From: Ktedonobacteria bacterium
GTDB taxonomy: Bacteria; Chloroflexota; Ktedonobacteria; Ktedonobacterales; JACDGC01
Assembly: GCA_027459785.1 (NCBI GenBank)
Contig: DAIDGU010000022.1
Location: 1-64,000, forward strand
DNA length: 64,000 nt
Direction: 5' to 3'
The position numbers and the translations under genes are program-made. Position 1 is the stretch's first letter. Each line of letters begins with the position of its first letter. Under the pieces are notes generated by a model. The model was given only the letters and a program-made list of their open reading frames with translations. It ran no database searches and was not told where the DNA came from. Positions 43,961 to 52,109 of the stretch are shown here, one piece after another.

Positions 43961-44695
43961 TTAGGTCGCAGGCAACTGGCGCTGGATGACGCCGCTGAGC
44001 GTGTCGGCGACGCCGCGCAGGATCTCCGGCGTGTACGACGGCCCCTGGTGGTCGAGGATGAACGTGGCCCGATACGCGCCGGGAGTCAGGTCGAGATCCA
44101 GGATGTGCGCGATGACAGCGGGGGCCGTGGCCATGCGGTCGGGGAAGCGCGCCTGGGCCACGCGCAGCGCGTTCAGATAATGCAGCGCCTCGTCGCCGCG
44201 CACGCGCTCGATCCACTGCGCCAGCGCGGGATGGCCCAGCGAGCGGAAAAACGGCACATCCGTAGCATACGACCGTGTGGTGGCGAGTTCGTCATACGCC
44301 AACATCAGGCACAGTTTGAATTCATCGGTGAGGAACTCGCCGAAAGCGGAGAAATCCGCCGCGCGCTGTTGCATCTCGGCTTCGATCTCAGCTTCCGGCT
44401 TGCCATAAATGAGCGTATACAACCGCCGGAAGCCGACATAATGGTTCATCTCATCGCGCCGCCAGACTTTCTCGAACGACCAAAACTCCGGCGAATAGTA
44501 CGCGCCGGCATCACGCCGCCGCTCCAATTCCAGGCACAGGTTTTCGGCATCATATTCCGAGCAGACGCTTTCCCAAAACATCGGCTCTTCTGCCGCGCGC
44601 TGGTCGGCGGTCATGCGGGTGAAATCCGCGGGCGTAAGCGTCCCCAGGAGTTCCAGCGCATGCCAGCCACGGCTCTTCGACTCGTACAGCAACAC
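43961..44695 (-). CDS. Ferritin-like di-iron protein
   Basis: About 244 residues, all helical. Metal ligands can be picked out as Glu (SVCSEYDAENL), ExxH (RRDEMNHYVGF), Glu (MLAYDELATTR) and ExxH (RGDEALHYLNAL), the four-helix-bundle di-iron pattern of the ferritin/R2/acyl-ACP-desaturase superfamily. Its role could be oxidase, oxygenase or iron handling. I chose GTG 44695, eight bases after AAGGA and downstream of a promoter; the frame extends to 44968, but that part overlaps the promoter and the Uma2 gene. Confidence 0.75.
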   Translation of the reverse strand: MLLYESKSRGWHALELLGTLTPADFTRMTADQRAAEEPMFWESVCSEYDAENLCLELERRRDAGAYYSPEFWSFEKVWRRDEMNHYVGFRRLYTLIYGKPEAEIEAEMQQRAADFSAFGEFLTDEFKLCLMLAYDELATTRSYATDVPFFRSLGHPALAQWIERVRGDEALHYLNALRVAQARFPDRMATAPAVIAHILDLDLTPGAYRATFILDHQGPSYTPEILRGVADTLSGVIQRQLPAT

Positions 44696-44780
44696 CTCGG
44701 TAATCCTTATCAGCAACGAAATAGCGGGCAACAAGAACGCCCCACAGGACGCAAGTCCCCAGGGCGACGGTTCAGTCGGT

Positions 44781-44789
44781 ATTATAGCA
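44781..44789 (-). promoter_or_regulatory. Extended -10 promoter of the ferritin-like gene
   Basis: On the minus strand TGCTATAAT, a consensus -10 with the TGn extension, about 86 bp before the GTG start; the -35 region (TGGCGA) is poor. It fixes the transcript start downstream of the longer frame's first codons. Confidence 0.55.
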
Positions 44790-44822
44790 CACGGCGCGGG
44801 GTGATCGCCAGCCAGGAAAACG

Positions 44823-45206
44823 TCAATCGAAGAGGTCGCGCACAGGGCATGTGAAGCCAGGGGTGACATCCAACCCATCGAGCATATCCGTTTCCCGCAG
44901 GATCTGCGATGGCTGCTGGCGCTGGGCTGATTGCCAGACTTCCACCGTTCGATGGCCGGGGAAGACATTCCAGACGAGGCGCACGCCCACTTCGATAAAC
45001 TCTGCCATCTTGCGATGCACCTCTGGATGCGTATCGTTCGGCGAGACGATCTCGGCCACCAGCTCGGGGGTCAGTTCTTGATACGAGCCGCGATAGGCTG
45101 CCGCTTGCTCGCGCAGGGGCAAGGAATAGGAGATATCCGGGCAAAGCACCAGTTCGCTACCATCGATCCTGCTAGGCCGCGTTAGGAATGGCCGTTCGCC
45201 AGGCAT
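44823..45206 (-). CDS. Short Uma2-family (DUF820) protein
   Basis: 128 residues. PDISY, PELVAEIVSPND, HRKMAEFIEVGVRLVWNVFP and the end DGLDVTPGFTCPVRDLF follow the Uma2 pattern, with the PD-(D/E)xK-like acid, Glu and Lys in place. Typical members have about 190 residues, so roughly 60 N-terminal residues are missing. Nevertheless GGGAG sits 5 bp before ATG 45206, and the start is only 2 bp after the pepP stop, so it looks translationally coupled to pepP. Confidence 0.65.
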   Translation of the reverse strand: MPGERPFLTRPSRIDGSELVLCPDISYSLPLREQAAAYRGSYQELTPELVAEIVSPNDTHPEVHRKMAEFIEVGVRLVWNVFPGHRTVEVWQSAQRQQPSQILRETDMLDGLDVTPGFTCPVRDLFD

Positions 45207-45208
45207 GT

Positions 45209-46369
45209 TCACTCCCGCCGGAGGATCATCGCGTCGATAGCCTTGGGGGTGGTCGTGAGGATGTCGCAGCCGGAGGCCGTCACCACGCCGGCATCTTCGA
45301 TGCGAATGCCGCCCGCGCCAGGAAAGTAGACACCCGGCTCGATGGTAATGATGCTGTGTTCGGGCAAAATCTCGTCTTCTGGCGCGTGAAAGCTCAGGGA
45401 TGGCGCTTCGTGGATCTCCAGGCCGGTGCCGTGGCCGGTGCCATGCACATAATATTCGGCCAGCCCGGCGCGGGCCAGGGTATCGCGCGCCAGCGCATCG
45501 GCGGCGCGGCCTGTCACGCCCGCATGCACGCCGCGTGCGCACGCCGCGTTCGCGGCCAACACCTGGGCATAGCGGTCGCGCCACTCCGGCGGCGCGTCGT
45601 CCAGGAAGACGGTGCGCGTCATATCGGCACAGTAGCCCCGGAATTTTGCGCCCATGTCGATGATGATCGGTTCGCCCGGCTGCAAGATGCGCCCACCCGG
45701 AACGGCGTGCGGTCGCGCGCCGTTCGCCCCGGCACCCACAATCGGCGGAAAGGCCATGTCGTCCGCGCCCAGGCGCAGCATGGTGACGAAGATCTCCGCC
45801 GCCACCTGGCGTTCCGTCAGGTCGGGCTGGCGCAAGTAGCGACACAGATGATCGAACGTCTGGCAGGTGATCTCCGTGGCGCGGCGCGTATGCGCGATCT
45901 CCGTAGCGTCTTTCACCGCGCGCAAGGGTTCGACGAAGCGTCGCGTCGGCACCACGCGCCAGCGCCGCCGCGCGGCGGCACTCAGCGCCTGGCCCTGCGC
46001 CAGCGTCAGATGCTCCGCCTCCACGCCCAACGTGCGCGGGGCCTCGCCCGCGCGGGCGCGCGGCCAGCCGGCGGCTTGCAGCGTCTCCGCCACTAACTCC
46101 GCCAGCGGCGCGCGGCGGTCGCGCACCGTCACGTCCGGCGCTTCTTCGTGCGCCTGCTCCGTATAGCGCCCGTCGGTCAGCAATACCACGGCCTCGGCGG
46201 TCAGCACCACGCGCCCGGCGGAATCCGCCCCGTCGTCGCGGCCATAGAAGCCCGTCACGTAATAGCGGTTCTCTGGATTGCTGATGAGCAGCGCATCCAG
46301 GCCAGCTTCGCGCATCCGCGCCCGCACGGCAGCGCGCCGTTCTTGGATGAGTTCCTGTGTTGCTGGCAT
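45209..46369 (-). CDS. pepP: Xaa-Pro aminopeptidase (M24 family)
   Basis: About 386 residues. A creatinase-like N-terminal domain (1-130) precedes the pita-bread metallopeptidase. The five metal ligands are visible: IIDMGAKFRGYCADMTRTV (two Asp), HGTGHGTGLEIHE (His), TIEPGVYFPG (Glu) and RIEDAGVV (Glu). It removes N-terminal residues preceding proline. ATG 46369 follows AGGGGG; the frame opens six codons earlier. Confidence 0.9.
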   Translation of the reverse strand: MPATQELIQERRAAVRARMREAGLDALLISNPENRYYVTGFYGRDDGADSAGRVVLTAEAVVLLTDGRYTEQAHEEAPDVTVRDRRAPLAELVAETLQAAGWPRARAGEAPRTLGVEAEHLTLAQGQALSAAARRRWRVVPTRRFVEPLRAVKDATEIAHTRRATEITCQTFDHLCRYLRQPDLTERQVAAEIFVTMLRLGADDMAFPPIVGAGANGARPHAVPGGRILQPGEPIIIDMGAKFRGYCADMTRTVFLDDAPPEWRDRYAQVLAANAACARGVHAGVTGRAADALARDTLARAGLAEYYVHGTGHGTGLEIHEAPSLSFHAPEDEILPEHSIITIEPGVYFPGAGGIRIEDAGVVTASGCDILTTTPKAIDAMILRRE

Positions 46370-46961
46370 ACGTCCCCCTGATTTCACTGGTGGAATCGCC
46401 GCGTGTGCGGCATCAGATCCATGTATACGTGCGACGGTGGCAGTGGCTGGTCATGATCCTGTGCGCATTGGACATCATTATCCAGCGCAGTGCGTCCGCG
46501 TCCCCGTGCTGCTTCGTATGTTTGACCGTCCGCAACCGGCAGCGCCGAGTGAGCTGCCCATTCCGGCAAGATAACACCATGTGCCTGCTCAGCGTCACTC
46601 CCTTCTAAAAAGGAATCACGTGGCGCTTACATCATGCTTGGTTGCCCTCTTGTTGCTGCTTCTTGGTCACTTCAACACGATCGTACAATACATTGCGCAG
46701 TTTGACTTCATTATAGTCTTTAGCGTCATAGTCTTTGGCGTCATGGTCTTTGGCATCCAATTCAGCAGCGGACCAAGTCCGCCTTGCCAGTAACTATCAA
46801 TCCCGTTATCCTGATTTCACGTAGCCTTGCAGGTGATGCGTTGCGAGGGTGCGGTTTACTCCCCTCGGACAACCGAGTAAAACGGGGTGACGCGCACCGA
46901 GAACGGGCGGGCGACGGCCCTACAGGCCGCACCGCTCCTTCACCATGACCCATCACCTACC
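46370..46961. other. Intergenic region with a 15-bp tandem repeat
   Basis: 592 bp between pepP and radC without a convincing gene; several short frames are open on both strands but none looks protein-like throughout. The only clear structure is the tandem repeat at 46714-46758. A minus-strand frame across that repeat reads DAKDHDAKDYDAKDYNEVKL and on to EGNQA, but it has no good start codon. Confidence 0.5.
46714..46758. repeat. Three 15-bp tandem repeats
   Basis: TAGTCTTTAGCGTCA, TAGTCTTTGGCGTCA and TGGTCTTTGGCATCC in tandem. Being a multiple of three, each unit would encode Asp-Ala-Lys-Asp-Tyr/His on the minus strand. Confidence 0.75.
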
Positions 46962-47690
46962 TCAACTATTCGTGGGAAAGCCGATGCCCAGTTCGCGCAG
47001 GCTGGCGAAGCGACCCTGGCCGATAACGATATGGTCCAGCAGGCTGATGTCGAGCAGCTTGGCGGCGTGATAGAGTTGCTCGGTGACGCGCGCGTCTTCG
47101 CCGGAGGGGGTGGGGTCGCCGCTGGGGTGGTTGTGCGCGACGATGATGCTGGGGCAGTTGCGCGCCAACGCCGGGCGCAACACCTCGGCCATGCGCACCA
47201 GCGAGGCGTTCACCGTCCCCTGGTAGACCGTCTGGCTGTGGACGACGCCGTTCTTGGTGTCGAGCAGCAGCACGCGCAGTTGCTCCTGGGCCAACGCGGC
47301 CATCTCCACGCCTAGCAGCGTGAAGACATCGGCGGGGCAGGTGATGCGCGGGCGATCCTCCGGCGTGCTGATGGCGAGGCGGCGGCCCAGTTCCAGCGCG
47401 GCCTTCAGTTGCGCGACCTTCGCCGGCCCCAGGCCGTGTTCCTGGCAGAGATCCGCGAAATCAGCGCGCCAGAGGCCCGCCAGGCCACCATAGCGCGCCA
47501 ACAGCTTCTGCGCCAGATCGATGACGTTATCCTGCTCCGTGCCGGTGCGCAGAATCAGCGCCAGCAACTCCGCCGTTTGCAGCGTGGCGGGGCCATAGCG
47601 CGCGATGCGTTCGCGGGGCCGCTCGTCGTGCGGTAGCTCGCGGATCGTTAGGTGATAGCCGTTGTTCGTGCCGTTGCCTGGTCGCGTCAC
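46962..47690 (-). CDS. radC: RadC-family JAB/MPN-domain protein
   Basis: 242 residues. Helix-hairpin-helix-like N-terminus (TAELLALILRTGTE ... HGLGPAKVAQLKAALELGRR) and the C-terminal MPN(JAB) domain with metal motif AHNHPSGDPTPS. It is named for DNA repair, but its role is unsettled; the MPN fold suggests a zinc peptidase or isopeptidase. It starts at GTG overlapping the stop of the upstream DUF3467 gene (GTGA), so the two are coupled. Confidence 0.92.
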   Translation of the reverse strand: MTRPGNGTNNGYHLTIRELPHDERPRERIARYGPATLQTAELLALILRTGTEQDNVIDLAQKLLARYGGLAGLWRADFADLCQEHGLGPAKVAQLKAALELGRRLAISTPEDRPRITCPADVFTLLGVEMAALAQEQLRVLLLDTKNGVVHSQTVYQGTVNASLVRMAEVLRPALARNCPSIIVAHNHPSGDPTPSGEDARVTEQLYHAAKLLDISLLDHIVIGQGRFASLRELGIGFPTNS

Positions 47691-48001
47691 GATTCGACCG
47701 TGGGCAGCGTCAGGTGATACGTGGCCTCGTAGTTGTCCACTTCCTCTTCCAGGGCGCGCATCAGCCCGCGCATCAACATCGGCGAGACCAACAGCCGCCG
47801 CACCGGAATGACATGCTCGTGTTCGTCTTCCGCCGCCGCGCTCGGCACCACCTGGAAGAAGTCGATATAGAACTCGGTCTGCGTGCTGCCCACGGTGATG
47901 TAATTCGCGTATTCACCGACCATCGTGCTGGCCTGGCCCTCGTCGTCATCGATTAGGTTCGGGTCGTTCGCGTTCGGATCGTTCATCGCCTGCATCGTCA
48001 T
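47687..48001 (-). CDS. DUF3467 protein
   Basis: 104 residues. YANYITVGSTQTEFYIDFFQVVP, then VRRLLVSPMLMRGLMRALEEEVDNYEATY, match DUF3467, a short family of unknown function that looks like a small alpha/beta fold. The acidic N-terminus (NDPNANDPNLIDDDEG) is probably disordered. It overlaps radC by 4 bp. Confidence 0.8.
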   Translation of the reverse strand: MTMQAMNDPNANDPNLIDDDEGQASTMVGEYANYITVGSTQTEFYIDFFQVVPSAAAEDEHEHVIPVRRLLVSPMLMRGLMRALEEEVDNYEATYHLTLPTVES

Positions 48002-48117
48002 GCTCCCTTACGTGAGCGGGCAAAATCGCGTGATCTTCCCCGCGCCAATCAGTGCCACTACCCATATCATATCATGCAAGGGGAGAATGGGCGCACGATC
48101 TGGTACTCGTGCATGAT

Positions 48118-48855
48118 TTACGCGCCGGCCAGGCGGATGTAGCCTTGCACCTGATAGCCCGGCCATGCCTGGACGCTGCCGTCGGGCGCGATGGGCAAGG
48201 TCGCTTGCGCGGTCGGCGAATTGGATTGCGCGAAGGTGACGCTGCCGGCCTGGCCGTTGGTGGGCGGCACAACGCCGGTGACGACGGCGACATGGCCGTA
48301 CCCCTGCGGTCCGCCGGCGAAGGCGATGATGTCGCCCGGCTGGGGCAGCCCCTGCCCATTGGCCACTTCCTGCCAGCCGGCAGCGTTATGATACGCGCCC
48401 CAGAAGTCCGCGCCGTTCGGCGTGGCGGGCAGCGAAACGCCCGCCTGGCGGAAGACGCCATCCACGAAGGCGACACACTGCACGTTGCCGTTGCCCCAGC
48501 CCGGCGTCTGCCAGGCCGCCTGCGCCGCTGCCGGCGTCGAAGTGGGATCATACGATTGGTTATTCGCTCCCCGCAGGTCGCCGGCTAGCTGGGTGGCGAT
48601 GGCGGCGATCTGCGCGCCCGCGCCAATTCCGGCAGCCGCCTCCATCTGGTTTGCAGCGGTGCCAGGAACGGCGGCGAGCGCGGAAGAAAGCAGCGTGCTG
48701 AATGACGCATCTTGGGCGGTGGTGCTGGCAGCGGACGCAGCGGTGCCGCTCAACCACTGTGTGGCGTCGCTCTGACTCTGCGCTTCCAGCATGGCAACAT
48801 ACCACTGAGCCTGCTGCTGGCTGATGCCCTGCGTCACAGGGGTGGGATTGGACAT
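48118..48855 (-). CDS. CHAP-domain peptidoglycan hydrolase
   Basis: 245 residues. The C-terminal CHAP domain has Cys127 (VQCVAFVDGVF), His188 (GYGHVAVVTGV) and an Asn/Ser pocket (FAQSNSP); such enzymes are amidases or endopeptidases of cell-wall peptide. The N-terminal 100 residues are Ala/Ser/Gln-rich helix (GISQQQAQWYVAMLEAQSQS) with no signal peptide and no membrane helix, odd for a wall enzyme. AAGGAGG precedes the start. It lies about 11 kb from flhA. Confidence 0.82.
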   Translation of the reverse strand: MSNPTPVTQGISQQQAQWYVAMLEAQSQSDATQWLSGTAASAASTTAQDASFSTLLSSALAAVPGTAANQMEAAAGIGAGAQIAAIATQLAGDLRGANNQSYDPTSTPAAAQAAWQTPGWGNGNVQCVAFVDGVFRQAGVSLPATPNGADFWGAYHNAAGWQEVANGQGLPQPGDIIAFAGGPQGYGHVAVVTGVVPPTNGQAGSVTFAQSNSPTAQATLPIAPDGSVQAWPGYQVQGYIRLAGA

Positions 48856-48921
48856 ACGTCAGCGGCCTCCTTACCCATATCATCTCTTACCATAAGTATA
48901 CGCGGGGCGCGTAGCAACAGG

Positions 48922-49000
48922 ACGGGCGGTTGAAACCGCGACGAGGATGCGAGCGGTAGTGGTTGAAACCATGTGCGCGCCTACGCGCCTGACGGTGATG
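48922..49000. repeat. Degraded palindromic repeat family A pieces
   Basis: GACGGGCGGTTGAAACCGCG, then GGTTGAAACCATGTGCGCGCC and CTACGCGCCTGACGG (given in parts). Only end pieces remain. They lie in the 475-bp gap between the CHAP gene and the exonuclease gene; the rest of the gap has the family E hairpin at 49146 and nothing else I recognise. Confidence 0.6.
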
Positions 49001-49145
49001 CTGTCGAAGCAGGGCAAACACAAGGCGTTGCCCCTTGCCAGCGAAGGTGCTGCTGCCCGGCGAGGTTATGATCATCCCCGCCAAGGCACGCAACAGCGTC
49101 GTTTTGCCCGCGACCTCCTAGCCCAGTAAGGGTTCCTATTCCGAA

Positions 49146-49185
49146 CCGGGGGCAAATGTGTTTGCAGCACACCCCCGGCGACCGC
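49146..49185. repeat. Dispersed hairpin family E, copy 2
   Basis: CCGGGGGCAAATGTGTTTGC then AGCACACCCCCGGCGACCGC, matching 15078-15116 closely. CGACCGCACGGCG recurs twice just downstream (to 49222). Confidence 0.65.
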
Positions 49186-49330
49186 ACGGCGCGGGGAACG
49201 TTGCCTCTGGCGACCGCACGGCGATTATAGTGTTATTCAGTTTGCGCGCCGCGATCAACTCATGTATACCCTGGCTACGGATGGTCGCATGGCTCTTGAT
49301 CTTAGGTGCGGAATATCATATCGTATAGCT

Positions 49331-50476
49331 ATGACCACGCGCAAAACAAATGACGATGTGGGGGACTATCGCGGCACCTCACCCCCGCCCAATCAACCAC
49401 CGCCGGTCGGCGAGCGCCACTTCATCGAGCGCCCCGCAGATCTGGCGGCAGCAGCACATGCCTTGGCGCAATCACCGATGCTGGCGATCGATGTCGAGTT
49501 CGTTTCCGGTCGCCCGTCGGACGCGCATGCGCCCCCGCGCCTGGCGCTAATCCAGATCGCTGATGGCGCGTCACCGCATTGCTATGTCATTGATTGCTTG
49601 CGCCTGGTCGATCTCACTCCCCTGGCCGCGCCCTTCGAGCAACCCGACAGCGTGAAGATCTTTCATGGCGTCGGCTCGGATCTGCGGGTGCTGGCGGCGC
49701 GCGGATTGGCCGTGCAACACACGCTGGATATCGAGGCGGTCAGCCGCACGCTCTTCGGCTCCCGTGAATCGGGCTTGCAGGCGATGCTGCACCGTGCCTG
49801 TGGCATCTGGCTGGATAAATCGTTGCAGCGTTCCGACTGGATGCAGCGCCCACTTTCCACCGCGATGTTTGCCTATGCCGCGCGCGACGCCGAGATGACG
49901 CTGGCGCTGGCACATTGGTTGAACGAACATTATCGCTGGGCGATGGATCTCTACGAAGATGATCCCGCTGATCCCCCCCCCGAAGAACTGGTCGCGCCGT
50001 GGCTGGCGACCTTCATTCAAGGCGAACGCACGTTTCCGGCGGAACTGCTGGACGCGGTGGAGCAGGGTGCGCTGGAACCGGGGCAAGATTGCATCGCCGC
50101 GCTGGATGTGCTACGCAAGCCGACCTGGCGGGCGCGCGTGCTGCGGGCCGCCGCCGACCTGACGCTGATCCCCGTCGCGCCCCACGCGCTGACATCGCTC
50201 GCCGCCCGCACCGGCGAGGAGCGCGCCGCCGCCGCGCGCGCTTTGGGCCGCTTGCGTGCCACACACGCGCGTGCCGCCTTGACTGAGGCCGCCAACGATC
50301 CCGTGTTCGATGTGCGCCGCGCCGCCGTCACCGCGCTGGAACAGATCGATCTGCCACCGCGCATCGGGCGCTTCGGGCGCACGGATGCCTATGCCCCTGA
50401 ACCTGCCGCTGAAATCCCCGATGATTCGCCGTGGAAAGCCAAGCTACGCGATCTGCTGCCCGACGACGAGGGTTAA
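49331..50476 (+). CDS. RNase D-type 3'-5' exonuclease fused to HEAT-like repeats
   Basis: About 381 residues. The N-terminal DEDDy exonuclease domain (about 30-200) shows LAIDVEF (Asp, Glu), FHGVGSDLRVL (Asp) and YAARDAEMTLAL (Tyr, Asp), as in RNase D. Instead of HRDC domains, the C-terminal half (about 255-345) is Ala/Arg-rich and looks like HEAT/PBS-lyase repeats (RTGEERAAAARALGRLRATHARAALTEAANDPVFDVRRAAVTALE). RNase D trims tRNA 3' ends. The frame opens at 49262; neither start has a strong ribosome site. Confidence 0.8.
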   Translation: MTTRKTNDDVGDYRGTSPPPNQPPPVGERHFIERPADLAAAAHALAQSPMLAIDVEFVSGRPSDAHAPPRLALIQIADGASPHCYVIDCLRLVDLTPLAAPFEQPDSVKIFHGVGSDLRVLAARGLAVQHTLDIEAVSRTLFGSRESGLQAMLHRACGIWLDKSLQRSDWMQRPLSTAMFAYAARDAEMTLALAHWLNEHYRWAMDLYEDDPADPPPEELVAPWLATFIQGERTFPAELLDAVEQGALEPGQDCIAALDVLRKPTWRARVLRAAADLTLIPVAPHALTSLAARTGEERAAAARALGRLRATHARAALTEAANDPVFDVRRAAVTALEQIDLPPRIGRFGRTDAYAPEPAAEIPDDSPWKAKLRDLLPDDEG

Positions 50477-50653
50477 TGCAACTGTGTGCGCCTGCCGAAT
50501 TGCCCGACGAGCAGCGTTATAGCACTCGCCATTTGGCGCGGATTTGACAGCGACCCGCCCCTACCTTTATACTGAATGCGATACGATCCCTGCACAACGT
50601 CGCGCGCCTGCGCGTGTTTCAGCGGATAACAACGTGAATGCATGAGGACGCCA

Positions 50654-52000
50654 ATGTCTACGCCGAATAACAAGCGCGACGCCCGCCGCGAGGCCCGTAA
50701 GGCTAGCCTCGCCGATGCTCAAACTGCCCGTGCCGCGAACCTGCCCGGCGCGGCTGATGGGAATGACAGCACGCTATCATCTTTAGACGCGGCAGCCGGT
50801 GCTGCGCGCGCCGCTGAAACGCCCACACCAGAATTGCCTCATACGCTGGCCGATGATGGCGCGGCGGAATCCGCCACTGTCGTCAGCGCCTCCACCCAGG
50901 CTCCCGCGTCGGCGACGGCCTCCACCCCGCTGCGCAAGGCCAACGGCGCGCAGGCCGGCGCGAGCAAGCCGATCACGCGGCCCACGGGGACGGGGCCAGC
51001 CACCAAGACGCCGACGCGCCCGACGACCGGGGTGCCTGGCACGAAAACGCCGACGCGGCCCACCGGCACCGCCGGTGCTAGGGTAAGCACGGGCGGCATG
51101 AAGACGCCGACTACGCCCGTCGGCACGGCCCGACCCACCACCCGCCCAACTGCAAACGCCAGCACCGGCACGAAGACACCGACGCGCCCGACGAACACCG
51201 GCACGCTGGCCGGCAATGGCGCGCGCGCGGCGGGTGCCGCCGCCACCTATCGTCCCCCAGCGCGTGGCGAAGTCACCACGACGGACGAGTCCGATTTCAA
51301 GACGAAGCGCGACAGCCGCCGTGAGGAACGGCTGGCCAGCATCAGCCGCGTGCGCAACGAGCGCCAGCTGGCGCTGCGCAAGAAGAAGCAGCGCGCGATG
51401 ACGGTGCGCTACGGCACCATCGGCGGCATCGCGCTCGGCGTGATCCTGCTGGCCGTGCTGTTCGGCCTCTGGCTGCATAGTTCGTCCAACGCACGTCCCT
51501 ACACCTCGATTCCCAGCGCGGGCTACGGCCAGGGTATCACCTGCGACAGCAACGAGCAGACCGCCGTCCATTACCACGCCGACTTGCAGATCATCGTCAA
51601 CGGCAAAGCGGAAGCGGTGCCGCAAGGCATCGGCTTCGGTCCAAATCCGACCAGTCCAACCTGCCTTTATTGGCTGCATACGCACGACACCAGCGGCGTG
51701 CTCCACATCGAAGCGCCGCAAAGTGCGGCGAATCGCGCGTTCGTGCTAGGCGACTTCTTCTACGTGTGGCAGCAAAACGCGACGAACACCATCGCGCTCG
51801 GCCAGCCGTCGTTGACCGCGACCAGCTTCTTCGGCCAACCGATCGACAGCAGCCATCCGCTCCATGTGTTCGTGGATGGCAAGCCGTATACTGGCGACCC
51901 GAATAAGATCGTGCTGAAGGATCACGAGAATATCTGGCTGGAGTACGGCACACCCATCGTGACGCCCACGCCCTACAACTTCTCGGCTGCCGGCCTATAA
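50654..52000 (+). CDS. Membrane protein with Thr/Pro repeat region and His-rich extracellular domain
   Basis: About 448 residues from ATG 50654 after GAGGA. A basic N-terminus leads into a long disordered Thr/Pro/Ala region with repeated KTPTRPT units (about 95-205). A cytoplasmic basic helix precedes one membrane segment (IGGIALGVILLAVLFGLWL). The extracellular C-terminal domain (about 275-448) is conserved-looking and His-rich: VHYHADLQIIVNGK, CLYWLHTHDTSGVLHIE, PLHVFVDGKPY and HENIWLEYG. The His clusters suggest metal binding, copper being one possibility. Family name not known to me. Confidence 0.72.
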   Translation: MSTPNNKRDARREARKASLADAQTARAANLPGAADGNDSTLSSLDAAAGAARAAETPTPELPHTLADDGAAESATVVSASTQAPASATASTPLRKANGAQAGASKPITRPTGTGPATKTPTRPTTGVPGTKTPTRPTGTAGARVSTGGMKTPTTPVGTARPTTRPTANASTGTKTPTRPTNTGTLAGNGARAAGAAATYRPPARGEVTTTDESDFKTKRDSRREERLASISRVRNERQLALRKKKQRAMTVRYGTIGGIALGVILLAVLFGLWLHSSSNARPYTSIPSAGYGQGITCDSNEQTAVHYHADLQIIVNGKAEAVPQGIGFGPNPTSPTCLYWLHTHDTSGVLHIEAPQSAANRAFVLGDFFYVWQQNATNTIALGQPSLTATSFFGQPIDSSHPLHVFVDGKPYTGDPNKIVLKDHENIWLEYGTPIVTPTPYNFSAAGL

Positions 52001-52076
52001 CCGCGTCATGTGCGACAATAGTGGGGTGGGGGATGACAGTCTCCCGCCCCATTTCTGTTGAATGATGACCAGGAGG

Positions 52077-52096
52077 ACAGACATTCCTGTCTGTCA
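52077..52096. repeat. Dispersed hairpin, family D copy
   Basis: GACAGACATTCCTGTCTGTC, a near-perfect hairpin ending 13 bp before the purC start codon. It would fold in the purC leader next to its ribosome site. Confidence 0.65.
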
Positions 52097-52109
52097 TGAG
52101 GTATATGCG

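Noticed and set aside
46581-46793. 70-residue plus-strand hydrophobic ORF
   Set aside because: Its hydrophobic end is a translation of the 15-bp tandem repeat, and there is no ribosome site.
52001-52109. Purine riboswitch before purC
   Set aside because: Only the family D hairpin is present; the conserved purine-aptamer loops are absent.
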